From NCBI RefSeq assembly GCF_900087055.1, contig NZ_LT575468.1, forward strand, positions 558,001 to 622,000: a DNA stretch of 64,000 bases. Reading direction: 5' to 3'. Position 1 is the stretch's first letter. Each line of letters begins with the position of its first letter. Source of the stretch: Plesiomonas shigelloides (GTDB lineage: Bacteria > Pseudomonadota > Gammaproteobacteria > Enterobacterales > CAMTGL01). Position numbers and translations under genes: made by a program. A model generated the notes under the pieces. The model made no database searches. It worked only from the letters and a program-made list of their open reading frames with translations, and was not told the DNA's origin. Of the stretch, positions 7,440 to 16,076 are shown one piece after another.

Positions 7440-8714
7440 ATGCAATTGATTATGAGCCTCGTTGGCATGGCCGTGTTGATTGGAATTGCAGTACTGCTTT
7501 CCAGCAACCGTAAAGCCATTAAGTTACGTACAGTGGGTGGCGCATTTGCTATCCAAGCTGGTATCGGTGCCTTTGTACTTTACGTACCAGCGGGCCGTAA
7601 GGTGCTGCTGGGTATGTCCGAAGCAGTAGCAAACGTGATTGCTTACGGTAACCAAGGGATTAACTTCCTGTTCGGCGGCCTGACTTCTGACAAAATGTTC
7701 GAAGTATTTGGCGGCGGTGGCTTCGTGTTCGCCCTGCGCGTTCTGCCAGTTATCGTGTTCTTCTCTTCCCTGATCGCGGTGCTGTACTACTTAGGCATCA
7801 TGCAGTGGGTTATCAAGATCTTAGGTGGTGCGCTGCAAAAGGCTCTGGGTACTTCTCGTACTGAGTCTCTGTCTGCAACAGCGAACATCTTCGTTGGTCA
7901 AACTGAAGCGCCGTTGGTGGTTCGTCCATATATCGCGACCATGACCAAATCTGAGCTGTTTGCGGTAATGTGTGGTGGTCTGGCATCCGTAGCGGGCTCC
8001 GTACTGGCGGGTTACGCGTCGATGGGCGTGCCGTTGGAGTACCTGATTGCAGCGTCCTTCATGGCCGCACCGGGTGGTCTGCTGTTCGCTAAGCTGCTGG
8101 TTCCGGAAACCGAAGCTGAGCGCGATACTAACGAAATTGATACTGCCAACGCGGAAGACAAGCCAGCTAACGTTATCGATGCTGCTGCTGCCGGTGCCGC
8201 ATCTGGTATGCAACTGGCCCTGAACGTAGGTGCGATGCTGCTGGCGTTTATCGGTCTGATCGCGCTGATCAACGGTATTTTCGCAGGTGTTGGTAGCTGG
8301 TTCGGTTATCCGCAGCTGTCTTTGGAGCTGATCTTAGGTTACGTGTTCTCTCCTCTGGCGTTCATCATCGGTGTACCTTGGAGCGAAGCGAATGTCGCTG
8401 GTTCTTTCATCGGTCAGAAAGTGATCGTGAACGAATTCGTGGCTTACCTGAACTTTGCCCCGTACCTGAAGCCAGATGCAGAAGTGGCCGCGGCTGGCCT
8501 GCAAGTGCTGTCTGCACACACTAAAGCAATCATCTCTTTTGCCCTGTGTGGTTTTGCTAACCTGTCTTCTGTGGCTATCCTGCTGGGTGGTCTGGGTAGC
8601 ATGGCACCAACGCGTCGTCACGACATCGCCCGTCTGGGTCTGTTGGCGGTGGTTGCGGGTACGCTGTCTAACCTGATGAGTGCAACCATTGCTGGTTTCT
8701 TCTTGGCACTGTAA
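7440..8714 (+). CDS. nupC: Concentrative nucleoside transporter NupC (CNT family)
   Basis: An inner-membrane nucleoside:cation symporter that brings in pyrimidine and purine nucleosides. At 424 residues it is closer to the Vibrio transporter (vcCNT) than to 400-residue E. coli NupC; the N-terminus [20 protein letters not shown] is near-identical to the Vibrio type. It has the CNT hairpins and binding motifs [16 protein letters not shown] and [11 protein letters not shown], flanked by hydrophobic helices. The hydrophilic insertion at about 220-250 is acidic. A second ATG (7452) would shorten it by four residues. It lies directly upstream of deoCABD, so import and catabolism genes are neighbours, though a terminator and 700 bp separate them. 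Confidence 0.96.
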   Translation: MQLIMSLVGMAVLIGIAVLLSSNRKAIKLRTVGGAFAIQAGIGAFVLYVPAGRKVLLGMSEAVANVIAYGNQGINFLFGGLTSDKMFEVFGGGGFVFALRVLPVIVFFSSLIAVLYYLGIMQWVIKILGGALQKALGTSRTESLSATANIFVGQTEAPLVVRPYIATMTKSELFAVMCGGLASVAGSVLAGYASMGVPLEYLIAASFMAAPGGLLFAKLLVPETEAERDTNEIDTANAEDKPANVIDAAAAGAASGMQLALNVGAMLLAFIGLIALINGIFAGVGSWFGYPQLSLELILGYVFSPLAFIIGVPWSEANVAGSFIGQKVIVNEFVAYLNFAPYLKPDAEVAAAGLQVLSAHTKAIISFALCGFANLSSVAILLGGLGSMAPTRRHDIARLGLLAVVAGTLSNLMSATIAGFFLAL

Positions 8715-8774
8715 GCGTTATTGATTGGCCGCTGAAGCCGGTCAGTCATGCCGTTACACTGAATGCTAAAAGTG

Positions 8775-8814
8775 ATAACGCCACATCCGTAAGGAGTGGC
8801 GTTATTTTTTTTTT
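8775..8814 (+). terminator. nupC terminator
   Basis: A 10-bp stem ATAACGCCAC/GTGGCGTTAT with an 11-nt loop, followed by nine or ten T residues. Confidence 0.9.
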
Positions 8815-8892
8815 ATCTGGATTTCTCTTTGGATAAGAGCACGGATAAGAGCGCGTTGTTGTGGCCGGTTGTTTTGGGTTGCAGGATGATTC

Positions 8893-8941
8893 TCTCATCT
8901 CTCATCTCTCATCTCTCATCTCTCATCTCTCATCTCTCATC
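8893..8941. repeat. Tandem heptamer TCTCATC x7
   Basis: Seven perfect uninterrupted copies (49 bp), directly abutting a second microsatellite. Such a tract is prone to copy-number change by slippage. Confidence 0.95.
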
Positions 8942-8972
8942 TTTTTGTCTTTTTGTCTTTTTGTCTTTTGTC
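8942..8972. repeat. Tandem octamer TTTTTGTC x3 plus one 7-mer
   Basis: Three perfect copies of TTTTTGTC and a fourth lacking one T. It begins at the base after the TCTCATC array ends. Confidence 0.93.
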
Positions 8973-9146
8973 TGGTGAGCCCTGACTGAATTTTTGCTTT
9001 TGGGCTCTCGGCATTGTGGTGATTTTGGGTGTGGGTGGACGAGTAATTTGAGGGCGTTGGTGGCGAGAGGCGCGTGTGAAATTACGGACTAAGCTGGTGA
9101 GGCGTGAATTTTGGCGGCTGACGAAAACGATTCCGGTACGATATTT

Positions 9147-9229
9147 TGTGAATCGTCTCATGTTATAATTCCTTAGCATTGCAACAAGAGTGGCAGTGTT
9201 GTGAAATTGTCGGGTAATTAGCTTGCTAA
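9147..9229 (+). promoter_or_regulatory. Candidate deo operon regulatory region
   Basis: Readable elements: TATAAT (9164-9169); TGTGA half-sites typical of CRP at 9147 and 9200; a TTGCAAC motif resembling a CytR half-site near 9180; and the inverted repeat TTAGcttgCTAA (9218-9229), which has the TTAG-N4-CTAA form of the E. coli DeoR operator. The arrangement recalls deoP2 but the spacing is not identical. Which -10 is used is unclear. Confidence 0.35.
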
Positions 9230-9280
9230 CCGCTGGAATTAAGCCCTGATGTATGCAGGGGTGCGGTGAAAGGGATGTCG

Positions 9281-9319
9281 CTTGAACAGGCAATGATTGC
9301 CGAATAAATCATGTTCAAG
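9281..9319 (+). other. Nested inverted repeats in the deoC leader
   Basis: Outer arms CTTGAACA and TGTTCAAG enclose an inner hairpin GGCAAT/ATTGCC. A further GCCGGC/GCCGGC hairpin lies at about 9358-9374, before the deoC ribosome-binding site. A leader of up to about 230 nt could fold strongly. Confidence 0.5.
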
Positions 9320-9413
9320 TCTTCAGGGAACAAGTCCGCTCGCCAACGCTCGCAGGAGCCGGCAGACAGCCGGCGCCCCAAATTTTGAGTGATTTGTTGA
9401 GTTGGAGAGTCAC

Positions 9414-10187
9414 ATGACTGATATTAAAGTTTCTGCACAGCGCGCTTTGCGTCTGATGGATCTGACCACACTGAATGACAACGACACCGATGAAAAGGTG
9501 ATTGCACTGTGTCATCAGGCCAAAAGCCCGGCTGGCGAAACTGCGGCCGTTTGTATCTACCCGCGTTTTATTCCGATTGCGCGCAAAACATTGCGTGAGC
9601 AAGGAACACCAGACATCAGCATTGCTACAGTGACCAACTTCCCACACGGTAATGATGACATTGCGATTGCAGTGGCGGAAACCCGTGCGGCAGTGGCCTA
9701 TGGCGCGGATGAAGTTGACGTGGTATTCCCATACCGCGCTCTGATGGCGGGTAACGAGCAGGTTGGTTTTGACCTGGTGAAAGCCTGTAAAGATGCGTGC
9801 GGCGAGCATGTGCTGCTGAAAGTGATCATCGAAACCGGTGAGCTGAAAGAAGAGGCGCTGATCCGTCGTGCGTCTGAAATCTCTATCGATGCCGGTGCTG
9901 ATTTTATCAAGACCTCGACCGGTAAGGTTGCTGTGAACGCCACCTTGGAATATGCCCGCATCATGATGGAAGTGATCCGTGACATGGGCGTGTCTGAGCG
10001 TGTGGGTTTCAAACCAGCCGGTGGTGTGCGTACCGCGGAAGAAGCGGCGCAGTATCTGGCGCTGGCTGACAACATTCTGGGCAGCGGCTGGGCGGATAAG
10101 CGTCACTTCCGTTTCGGTGCCTCTAGCCTGCTGGCAAGCCTGCTCAATACTCTGGGCTATGATGCCACTAGCAACAGCAGCTACTAA
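9414..10187 (+). CDS. deoC: Deoxyribose-phosphate aldolase DeoC
   Basis: DeoC splits 2-deoxyribose 5-phosphate into acetaldehyde and glyceraldehyde 3-phosphate, the last step of deoxynucleoside breakdown. Starting at the ATG giving MTDIKV (GGAGAG four bases upstream) it has 257 residues (259 in E. coli). Class I aldolase residues are present: the Schiff-base lysine in [12 protein letters not shown], the second active-site lysine in [11 protein letters not shown], and the aspartate of [10 protein letters not shown]. It ends in SSY, as in E. coli. It is the first gene of deoCABD. A strong hairpin separates it from deoA and may set the ratio of the two products. Confidence 0.97.
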   Translation: MTDIKVSAQRALRLMDLTTLNDNDTDEKVIALCHQAKSPAGETAAVCIYPRFIPIARKTLREQGTPDISIATVTNFPHGNDDIAIAVAETRAAVAYGADEVDVVFPYRALMAGNEQVGFDLVKACKDACGEHVLLKVIIETGELKEEALIRRASEISIDAGADFIKTSTGKVAVNATLEYARIMMEVIRDMGVSERVGFKPAGGVRTAEEAAQYLALADNILGSGWADKRHFRFGASSLLASLLNTLGYDATSNSSY

Positions 10188-10252
10188 GGGCGCGCTGTTT
10201 AGCACCCGTTCTCCACGATAATCCGAAGGTGTTTGAGCACCTCGAGTCTGAC

Positions 10253-10276
10253 AGAGTGCCGGTCAGCCGGCACTCT
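10253..10276 (+). other. Intercistronic hairpin between deoC and deoA
   Basis: A perfect 10-bp stem AGAGTGCCGG/CCGGCACTCT with loop TCAG and no T tract. It more likely stabilises the upstream mRNA end or marks a processing site than terminates. Confidence 0.6.
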
Positions 10277-10316
10277 TGATGTTCTGTATCCTGACCGCAG
10301 TCTTAGGGAGTGAACC

Positions 10317-11648
10317 ATGTTCCTGCCGCAAGAGATTATTCGTAAAAAACGCGACGGCATTGCCCTGAGCGATGCTGAGATTCGATTTTTCATTCAGGGC
10401 GTGGCTGATAACAGCATTGGCGAAGGCCAAATTGCTGCGCTGGCGATGGCTATCTATTTCAAGGATATGACCATGGATGAGCGCGTGTCGCTGACCATGG
10501 CGATGCGTGATTCCGGCATGGTACTGCGCTGGGATGATCTGGATTTACCGGGCCCGGTGGTGGATAAGCACTCCACCGGCGGGGTGGGTGATGTCACCTC
10601 CTTGATGTTAGGCCCGATGGTAGCCGCCTGTGGCGGTTATGTGCCAATGATTTCAGGCCGTGGCTTGGGCCATACCGGCGGTACGCTGGACAAGCTGGAG
10701 TCAATTCCGGGTTATGACATTCATCCGGACAATGCGCGTTTTCGTCGTATCACCCGTGAGGTGGGCGTGGCGATCATCGGCCAGACCGGTGATTTAGCCC
10801 CTGCGGATAAGCGTTTTTACGCCACCCGCGATATTACCGCCACGGTAGACTCCATCTCACTGATCACCGCATCGATTTTGTCGAAGAAATTGGCCGCCGG
10901 TTTGGGTGCGCTGGTGATGGACGTGAAAGTGGGCTCCGGTGCCTTCATGCCAACCTACGCCGCGTCAGAAGAGTTGGCGCGTTCGATTGTGGGCGTGGCC
11001 AATGGTGCGGGTTGTAAGACCACGGCGCTGCTGACTGACATGAATCAGGTGCTGGCCTCCAGTGCCGGTAATGCGTTGGAAGTGCGTGAAGCGGTGGAGT
11101 TCCTGACTGGGGTATACCGTAACCCACGTCTGTATGAAGTGACCATGGCGCTGTGCAGCGAGATGCTGCAGGTGTCCGGTCTGGCCGCCGATGATGCGGA
11201 AGCACGCGCCAAACTGAATGCGGTGCTGGATAATGGCCGCGCGGCCGAAATCTTTGGTCGTATGGTGGCGGAGCTGGGTGGTCCTATCGATTTTATCGAA
11301 CATTACGATAGGTATTTACCGCAGGCTACGGTGATTAAACCGGTTTATGCTTTAACTAACGGTTTTGTTTCTGCCATGGATACCCGCGCGCTGGGTATGG
11401 CCGTGGTGGGGATGGGCGGCGGTCGCCGTAATGCCGGCGATACCATCGATTACAGCGTGGGCTTTAATCAGGTATTGCGTCTGGGCCAGATTGCGGATGC
11501 CTCGCGTCCGCTGGCACTCGTCCATGCCCGTAACGAAAGCGAATGGCAGCAGGCTGCCAACGCGATACAGAACGCTATTTCCATCAGCAGCGAAGCGCCG
11601 GCCCCGACACCTGATGTCTACCGCCGTATTCGCCTGAACGATCTTTAA
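10317..11648 (+). CDS. deoA: Thymidine phosphorylase DeoA
   Basis: DeoA converts thymidine and phosphate to thymine and 2-deoxyribose 1-phosphate. The 443-residue protein (440 in E. coli) carries the family signature around [10 protein letters not shown] (phosphate and ribose binding), [17 protein letters not shown], and the K-x-S type substrate contacts [11 protein letters not shown]. The ATG is preceded by AGGGAG. It is the second gene of the deo operon; deoB follows after 16 bp, indicating co-transcription. Confidence 0.97.
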   Translation: MFLPQEIIRKKRDGIALSDAEIRFFIQGVADNSIGEGQIAALAMAIYFKDMTMDERVSLTMAMRDSGMVLRWDDLDLPGPVVDKHSTGGVGDVTSLMLGPMVAACGGYVPMISGRGLGHTGGTLDKLESIPGYDIHPDNARFRRITREVGVAIIGQTGDLAPADKRFYATRDITATVDSISLITASILSKKLAAGLGALVMDVKVGSGAFMPTYAASEELARSIVGVANGAGCKTTALLTDMNQVLASSAGNALEVREAVEFLTGVYRNPRLYEVTMALCSEMLQVSGLAADDAEARAKLNAVLDNGRAAEIFGRMVAELGGPIDFIEHYDRYLPQATVIKPVYALTNGFVSAMDTRALGMAVVGMGGGRRNAGDTIDYSVGFNQVLRLGQIADASRPLALVHARNESEWQQAANAIQNAISISSEAPAPTPDVYRRIRLNDL

Positions 11649-11664
11649 TTAACGGAGGCCACAC

Positions 11665-12882
11665 ATGAAACGCGCCTTTATCATGGTTTTGGATTCATTC
11701 GGCATCGGTGCTACCGAAGATGCTGTTAAATTTGGTGATGTTGGGGCGGATACCCTGGGTCACATCGCTGACGCGTGCGCCAACGGTGAAGCAGACAACG
11801 GCCGCAAAGGGCCTTTGCATCTGCCAAACTTAAGCCGTATGGGCCTTGGCAAAGCGGCCGAAGAATCCACCGGTCGTTTCCCTGCAGGGCTTGATCCTCA
11901 GGCCGAGATCATTGGCGCTTACGGCCATGCTGCTGAGCTGTCCTCCGGTAAAGATACCCCGTCTGGTCACTGGGAAATCGCCGGTGTGCCAGTACTGTTT
12001 GATTGGGGCTACTTCTCCTCTCACGACAACAGCTTCCCGCAAGAGCTGCTGGATCGCATCGTGGCGCGCGCTAAGCTGCCAGGTTACTTGGGTAACTGCC
12101 ATGCTTCCGGCACTCAAATTCTGGATGAGCTGGGCGAAGAGCACATGCGTACCGGCAAGCCGATTTTCTACACCTCGGCAGACTCGGTATTCCAGATTGC
12201 TTGCCATGAAGAGACCTACGGTCTGGATAATCTGTATGACCTGTGCAAAATCGTGCGCGAAGAGCTCGATGGTTACAACATTGGCCGCGTGATTGCGCGT
12301 CCGTTTGTCGGCAACAAGCCCGGTGAATTCCAACGTACCGGTAACCGTAAAGACTTGGCGGTTGAGCCACCATCAGACACCGTGTTGAAAAAACTGGTGG
12401 ATGAGAAAAACGGCCATGTGGTGTCGGTCGGTAAGATTGCCGATATCTATGCCCATGTCGGTATCACCAAGAAGGTGAAAGCGACCGGTATCGATGCGCT
12501 GTTTGATGCGACGCTGGAGGAGATGAAGCAAGCCGGTGATAACACCATCGTGTTTACCAACTTTGTGGATTTCGACTCCTCGTACGGTCACCGTCGTGAC
12601 GTTGCCGGTTATGCTTCGGCGCTGGAGCTGTTCGACCGCCGTCTGCCAGAAATGCTGTCTCTGGTCGGCGAAGATGATATTCTTATTCTGACTGCGGATC
12701 ACGGTTGTGACCCGACCTGGCAGGGTACCGATCACACCCGTGAGCACATTCCGGTGCTGGTGTTCGGTCCGAAAGTAAAACCGGGCTCACTGGGCCTGCG
12801 CGAAACTTTCGCCGACATCGGGCAGACGCTGGCAGGGTACTTTGGTACCACCCCGATGGATTTTGGTAAACCTCTGTTCTGA
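11665..12882 (+). CDS. deoB: Phosphopentomutase DeoB
   Basis: DeoB interconverts 2-deoxyribose (or ribose) 1-phosphate and 5-phosphate, linking the phosphorylases to DeoC. The 405-residue protein belongs to the alkaline-phosphatase superfamily: metal ligands are visible in [10 protein letters not shown] at the N-terminus and in [23 protein letters not shown] near the C-terminus; the [11 protein letters not shown] loop holds the phosphorylated threonine. A GGAGG ribosome-binding site lies seven bases before ATG. It is the third gene of the operon, in the same order as in E. coli. Confidence 0.97.
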   Translation: MKRAFIMVLDSFGIGATEDAVKFGDVGADTLGHIADACANGEADNGRKGPLHLPNLSRMGLGKAAEESTGRFPAGLDPQAEIIGAYGHAAELSSGKDTPSGHWEIAGVPVLFDWGYFSSHDNSFPQELLDRIVARAKLPGYLGNCHASGTQILDELGEEHMRTGKPIFYTSADSVFQIACHEETYGLDNLYDLCKIVREELDGYNIGRVIARPFVGNKPGEFQRTGNRKDLAVEPPSDTVLKKLVDEKNGHVVSVGKIADIYAHVGITKKVKATGIDALFDATLEEMKQAGDNTIVFTNFVDFDSSYGHRRDVAGYASALELFDRRLPEMLSLVGEDDILILTADHGCDPTWQGTDHTREHIPVLVFGPKVKPGSLGLRETFADIGQTLAGYFGTTPMDFGKPLF

Positions 12883-12953
12883 TACGGTCTGACGTTTTAG
12901 TCTGAGTCAAGTTTGGTCTGAGTAAAGCAATAACTAATAAGGAACCTATAACA

Positions 12954-13673
12954 ATGGCAACTCCGCACATTAATGCTGAAAACGGTGCTTTTGCTGACGT
13001 CGTTCTGATGCCAGGCGATCCGCTGCGTGCTAAATACATTGCAGAAACTTTCCTGGAAGACGCAGTTGAAGTGACCAACGTGCGTAACATGCTGGGTTTC
13101 ACCGGTACTTACAAAGGCCGTAAGATTTCTGTGATGGGCCACGGTATGGGTATCCCATCCTGCTCCATCTATGCTAAAGAGCTGATCACCGAATACGGTG
13201 TGAAGAAGATCATCCGTGTGGGCTCCTGCGGTGCTGTGAGCACTGACGTGAAGCTGCGCGAAGTGATCATCGGTATGGGTGCGTGCACCGATTCCAAAGT
13301 AAACCGTATCCGTTTCAAGGATCACGACTTTGCTGCTATCGCTGACTTTGACATGGTGCGTAACGCCGTTGATGCAGCGAAAGCCAAAGGCACTAACGTG
13401 CGCGTGGGTAACATCTTCTCTGCGGATCTGTTCTACACGCCAGATCCAACCATGTTCGACGTGATGGAAAAATACGGCGTGCTGGGCGTGGAAATGGAAG
13501 CGGCCGGCATCTACGGCGTGGCGGCAGAGTTCGGTGCTAAAGCGCTGACTATCTGCACCGTGTCTGACCATATCCGTACTCACGAGCAGACTACGGCTGA
13601 AGAGCGCCAGCTGACTTTCAACGACATGATTGAAATCGCACTGGAATCTGTTCTGCTGGGCGATCAGGAGTAA
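12954..13673 (+). CDS. deoD: Purine nucleoside phosphorylase DeoD
   Basis: DeoD phosphorolyses purine (deoxy)nucleosides to free base and (deoxy)ribose 1-phosphate. At 239 residues it has the length of the hexameric bacterial enzyme. Features: [14 protein letters not shown] with the His contributed across the dimer, [13 protein letters not shown] (phosphate), [19 protein letters not shown] (ribose), and [11 protein letters not shown] with the catalytic Asp. It is the last gene of deoCABD and is followed by a terminator. lplA, which follows deoD in E. coli, is absent. Confidence 0.97.
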   Translation: MATPHINAENGAFADVVLMPGDPLRAKYIAETFLEDAVEVTNVRNMLGFTGTYKGRKISVMGHGMGIPSCSIYAKELITEYGVKKIIRVGSCGAVSTDVKLREVIIGMGACTDSKVNRIRFKDHDFAAIADFDMVRNAVDAAKAKGTNVRVGNIFSADLFYTPDPTMFDVMEKYGVLGVEMEAAGIYGVAAEFGAKALTICTVSDHIRTHEQTTAEERQLTFNDMIEIALESVLLGDQE

Positions 13674-13728
13674 TCCTGTCCCTTAGTGGTCATCTCTTTG
13701 GGGAAGCTCACAAGGGATACCGCAGTAC

Positions 13729-13759
13729 AAAAAAGCGATGCTAAGGCATCGCTTTTTTT
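13729..13759 (+). terminator. deo operon terminator
   Basis: A6, the stem GCGATGC/GCATCGC with loop TAAG, then T7, 55 bp after the deoD stop. It is symmetrical and may also stop convergent ytjB. Confidence 0.93.
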
Positions 13760-13803
13760 ATGGCTTGTTATGACTTCAGCCAGTTGAGCACGCTGGCCGT
13801 GTA

Positions 13804-14514
13804 TTAACGGCGTTGGGGCGGCTTGCGCACTGGCATACGGCGGCGGCGGCGCTGTTTGAGCTGGGCCACCGAAGGCTCGCTGGGAGCGGGGCGTTTTGGC
13901 GCAGCGGCAGCTGTTTCGATTGTGGCACTGCTACGCAGTGGCCAATGGAAGGTGCGGTTTTTCAGCAGCATATGTGCCATCACCGCGCCAATTAACGCCG
14001 AGGTTAGCAGCATCAGACGGATCAGCGTGGTGGTGTTATCAATCAGACGATCGTCAGTGGATTGCACGTGGGTATCCAGCGTCACCCGTAAAAAGCCCAG
14101 TGGCACATTATTTTCGGTGATCACTTCCACCATCTGCCGATTAAACAGCGCATTGCGCTGACTGCCTTCCAGCCCAAGACGTTCACGCACTGTCGTGGCG
14201 GTACCCGATTGCGCAATTAAAGTGCCGTCAATGCGGTAGACGCTGGCATCCAAGATCCGATCTTCGCGCGTCAATTTGTCCAGCAGGGCGCTGACATGAT
14301 CTGAAGCGTCGTCATTATTCATCAGCGGCGAGAGGTTACCGGCAATTTGCCGCGTTAAGGTGCGTGCCAGCTGATCGACCTGATTGGAGCGTGAGGCTTG
14401 CGCACTCATACCAAACACGCTGGCCCATTGCAGCATCAACAGCAGCAAACAGGCCCCGATACTGCAAATCAGGATAGTGCGCAGGTGATATTTGATAAAA
14501 TTGATTATCGGCAT
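13804..14514 (-). CDS. ytjB: Inner-membrane protein YtjB (Smp/AhpA family)
   Basis: A membrane protein of poorly known function, conserved beside serB in gammaproteobacteria. The 236 residues (214 in E. coli) start with a short cytoplasmic stretch, a membrane helix (ILICSIGACLLLLMLQWAS), a periplasmic domain of about 130 residues, and a second helix (LIRLMLLTSALIGAVMAHML). The C-terminal tail is cytoplasmic, rich in Pro, and ends in a run of Arg/Lys. The tail is longer than in E. coli. It is divergent from serB, with which it shares a 424-bp intergenic region. Confidence 0.88.
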   Translation of the reverse strand: MPIINFIKYHLRTILICSIGACLLLLMLQWASVFGMSAQASRSNQVDQLARTLTRQIAGNLSPLMNNDDASDHVSALLDKLTREDRILDASVYRIDGTLIAQSGTATTVRERLGLEGSQRNALFNRQMVEVITENNVPLGFLRVTLDTHVQSTDDRLIDNTTTLIRLMLLTSALIGAVMAHMLLKNRTFHWPLRSSATIETAAAAPKRPAPSEPSVAQLKQRRRRRMPVRKPPQRR

Positions 14515-14938
14515 CAGAAGATCTCAGTGTAAACAGTGCGCACGAACAAGTAAGGCGACAGCGTTAATTTATCAGTAACAGTAAAGGAGTGCGCATACAG
14601 GTTACGCGCTCCCTATGATTTCGTTTTTTCTTGGCGGCGTTTTTCCTCCGCGCTCTGACATCCACGACTCATTTTATCCTCGGCGTCGTTTCTCAACGGC
14701 ATCTGCGCGCATCGGCGGGCGGCAAGAGTTGCCAGAGAGCCCTGCAATAGGATAGTTTGATGCAGCAATGCTGCGTCGCGCACTCGTTTGCTTTGCCGCT
14801 GATGAATGAGATATGCAGCGAAGTGCAGACTGTGCGAAGCCGTTATGCGCCATTTTCTTATCAGCCTAATCAGCACAACTTTGCTTCACGCAGACGACGC
14901 CTGCGTGCTGTTCACGGACCAAGAGCAGGAAGCCACAC
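14515..14938. other. ytjB-serB divergent intergenic region
   Basis: No gene is supported. A leftward frame of 87 codons starts with GTG, lacks a ribosome-binding site and has no recognisable composition. GGAGTGCGC/CGCGCTCC near 14586-14611 forms an imperfect hairpin. No convincing consensus promoter was found. Confidence 0.4.
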
Positions 14939-15916
14939 ATGAATTATCAGGATGTCAGTTTTGCCCACCTCCCGTCGACGATTTCTGACTGGCCGTTGTT
15001 GCCGCTGTCATTGTGCCGGGGCGAAGTGGTGCCGCTTGATTATACCGCGGGAGCAAGCGGATGGCTGCTGTATGGGAAAAATTTAGATAAAGCCTGTTTA
15101 GACCGTTTTCAGCGTCAGTTAGACGAAGCCATCGTGCTGGTGTCGGTGTGGCGTGTCAGTGATTATCAGGTCATTCGTCTGGCCGGTGAGCTGCCAGTGG
15201 ATGCTGCTGCCACGGCGGACGCATTGCAGCTGGATGTTGCGCGCATGGGGGCGGAGCCGTCACTGCGTCACCCCGGATTGCTGGTGATGGATATGGACTC
15301 CACCGCCATTCAGATTGAATGTATCGACGAAATCGCTCGCTTAGCGGGCACCGGTGAGCAAGTGGCAGAAGTGACTGAGCGTGCGATGCGCGGTGAGTTA
15401 GACTTTGCCCAAAGCTTACGTCAGCGTGTCGGCACCCTGCGTGGCGCCGATAGCGCTATTTTAGCGCAGGTATTGGACACTTTGCCGTTGATGCCGGGTT
15501 TGACCGAGCTGGTGCGTAAACTGCAAGCCTTTGGCTGGCAAGTCGCGATTGCCTCCGGCGGCTTTACCTACTTTGCCGATGAGCTCAAGCAGCGTCTGCA
15601 ATTGGTGCATGCCGAGGCCAATTGTTTAGGTATTGAAGCGGGGCGCTTAACCGGTGACGTGGTCGGCCCGATTGTGGATGCTGAGCGCAAAGCGCAGGTG
15701 TTACGCGAACTGGCGCTGCAATATGCTATTTCGCACGGCAATACGGTTGGGATTGGTGATGGTGCTAACGATCTGAAAATGCTGCAAGCCGCCGGCTTAG
15801 GCATCGCGTTTCACGCCAAGCCGAAAGTGCAAGCGCAGGCCAAGGTGGTGATCCGTCACGCGGATTTGATGGGTGTGCTGTGTATCTTATCGGCCAGCTT
15901 GTGCCGAGATTGCTAA
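14939..15916 (+). CDS. serB: Phosphoserine phosphatase SerB
   Basis: SerB hydrolyses O-phosphoserine to serine, the last step of serine biosynthesis. The 325-residue protein (322 in E. coli) has an N-terminal regulatory region of about 110 residues and a C-terminal HAD phosphatase domain. Motif I MDMDSTAIQIECIDE carries the nucleophilic and acid/base aspartates, motif II is IASGGFTYF, and motif IV GIGDGANDLKML binds Mg2+. AGGAAG precedes the ATG. It is followed by a 38-nt perfect palindrome and then the convergent PilZ gene. Confidence 0.97.
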   Translation: MNYQDVSFAHLPSTISDWPLLPLSLCRGEVVPLDYTAGASGWLLYGKNLDKACLDRFQRQLDEAIVLVSVWRVSDYQVIRLAGELPVDAAATADALQLDVARMGAEPSLRHPGLLVMDMDSTAIQIECIDEIARLAGTGEQVAEVTERAMRGELDFAQSLRQRVGTLRGADSAILAQVLDTLPLMPGLTELVRKLQAFGWQVAIASGGFTYFADELKQRLQLVHAEANCLGIEAGRLTGDVVGPIVDAERKAQVLRELALQYAISHGNTVGIGDGANDLKMLQAAGLGIAFHAKPKVQAQAKVVIRHADLMGVLCILSASLCRDC

Positions 15917-15946
15917 TCGCTGCGCGTTTAGCCTGCGGTTTCGCCT

Positions 15947-15984
15947 CAACAATAACGGCCTCCCAAGGGAGGCCGTTATTGTTG
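15947..15984. terminator. Terminator-like 38-nt perfect palindrome after serB
   Basis: An 18-bp perfect stem closes on AA. It starts CAACAATAACGGCC and ends with the complement, so it is symmetrical for both strands. The T-rich tract after the stem is weak. It probably ends both serB and the convergent PilZ gene. Confidence 0.65.
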
Positions 15985-16076
15985 ATTGGCTGCGCTTTAT
16001 TTGGCGTTATGTTGCGTCATCGCAATCGCGCTCAGTGTGGCTGAAATGCGGCATGGTCAAAGCGCGGCATGGCGGA

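Larger units (their letters stand above)
8715..9413. other. 700-bp region between nupC and deoC
   Basis: It holds the nupC terminator (8775-8814), two back-to-back microsatellites (8893-8972), candidate deo regulatory elements (9147-9229) and a strongly structured leader (9281-9319 and further). A leftward frame of 118 codons here is low-complexity and has no ribosome-binding site; I do not call it a gene. Confidence 0.55.

Noticed and set aside
9147..9162. CRP-like TGTGA-N6-TCATG as an activating site for deoC
   Set aside because: Its centre would be about -21 from the adjacent TATAAT, too close for activation; kept only as part of a tentative regulatory region.
8937..9293. Leftward 118-codon frame between nupC and deoC
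   Set aside because: Starts without a ribosome-binding site and its C-terminus is translated microsatellite (KDKKTK-type).
9315..10205. Leftward 296-codon frame opposite deoC
   Set aside because: Antisense shadow of a highly conserved gene; no start signals and no protein-like motifs.
14613..14876. Leftward 87-codon frame between ytjB and serB
   Set aside because: GTG start, no Shine-Dalgarno sequence, no recognisable composition.
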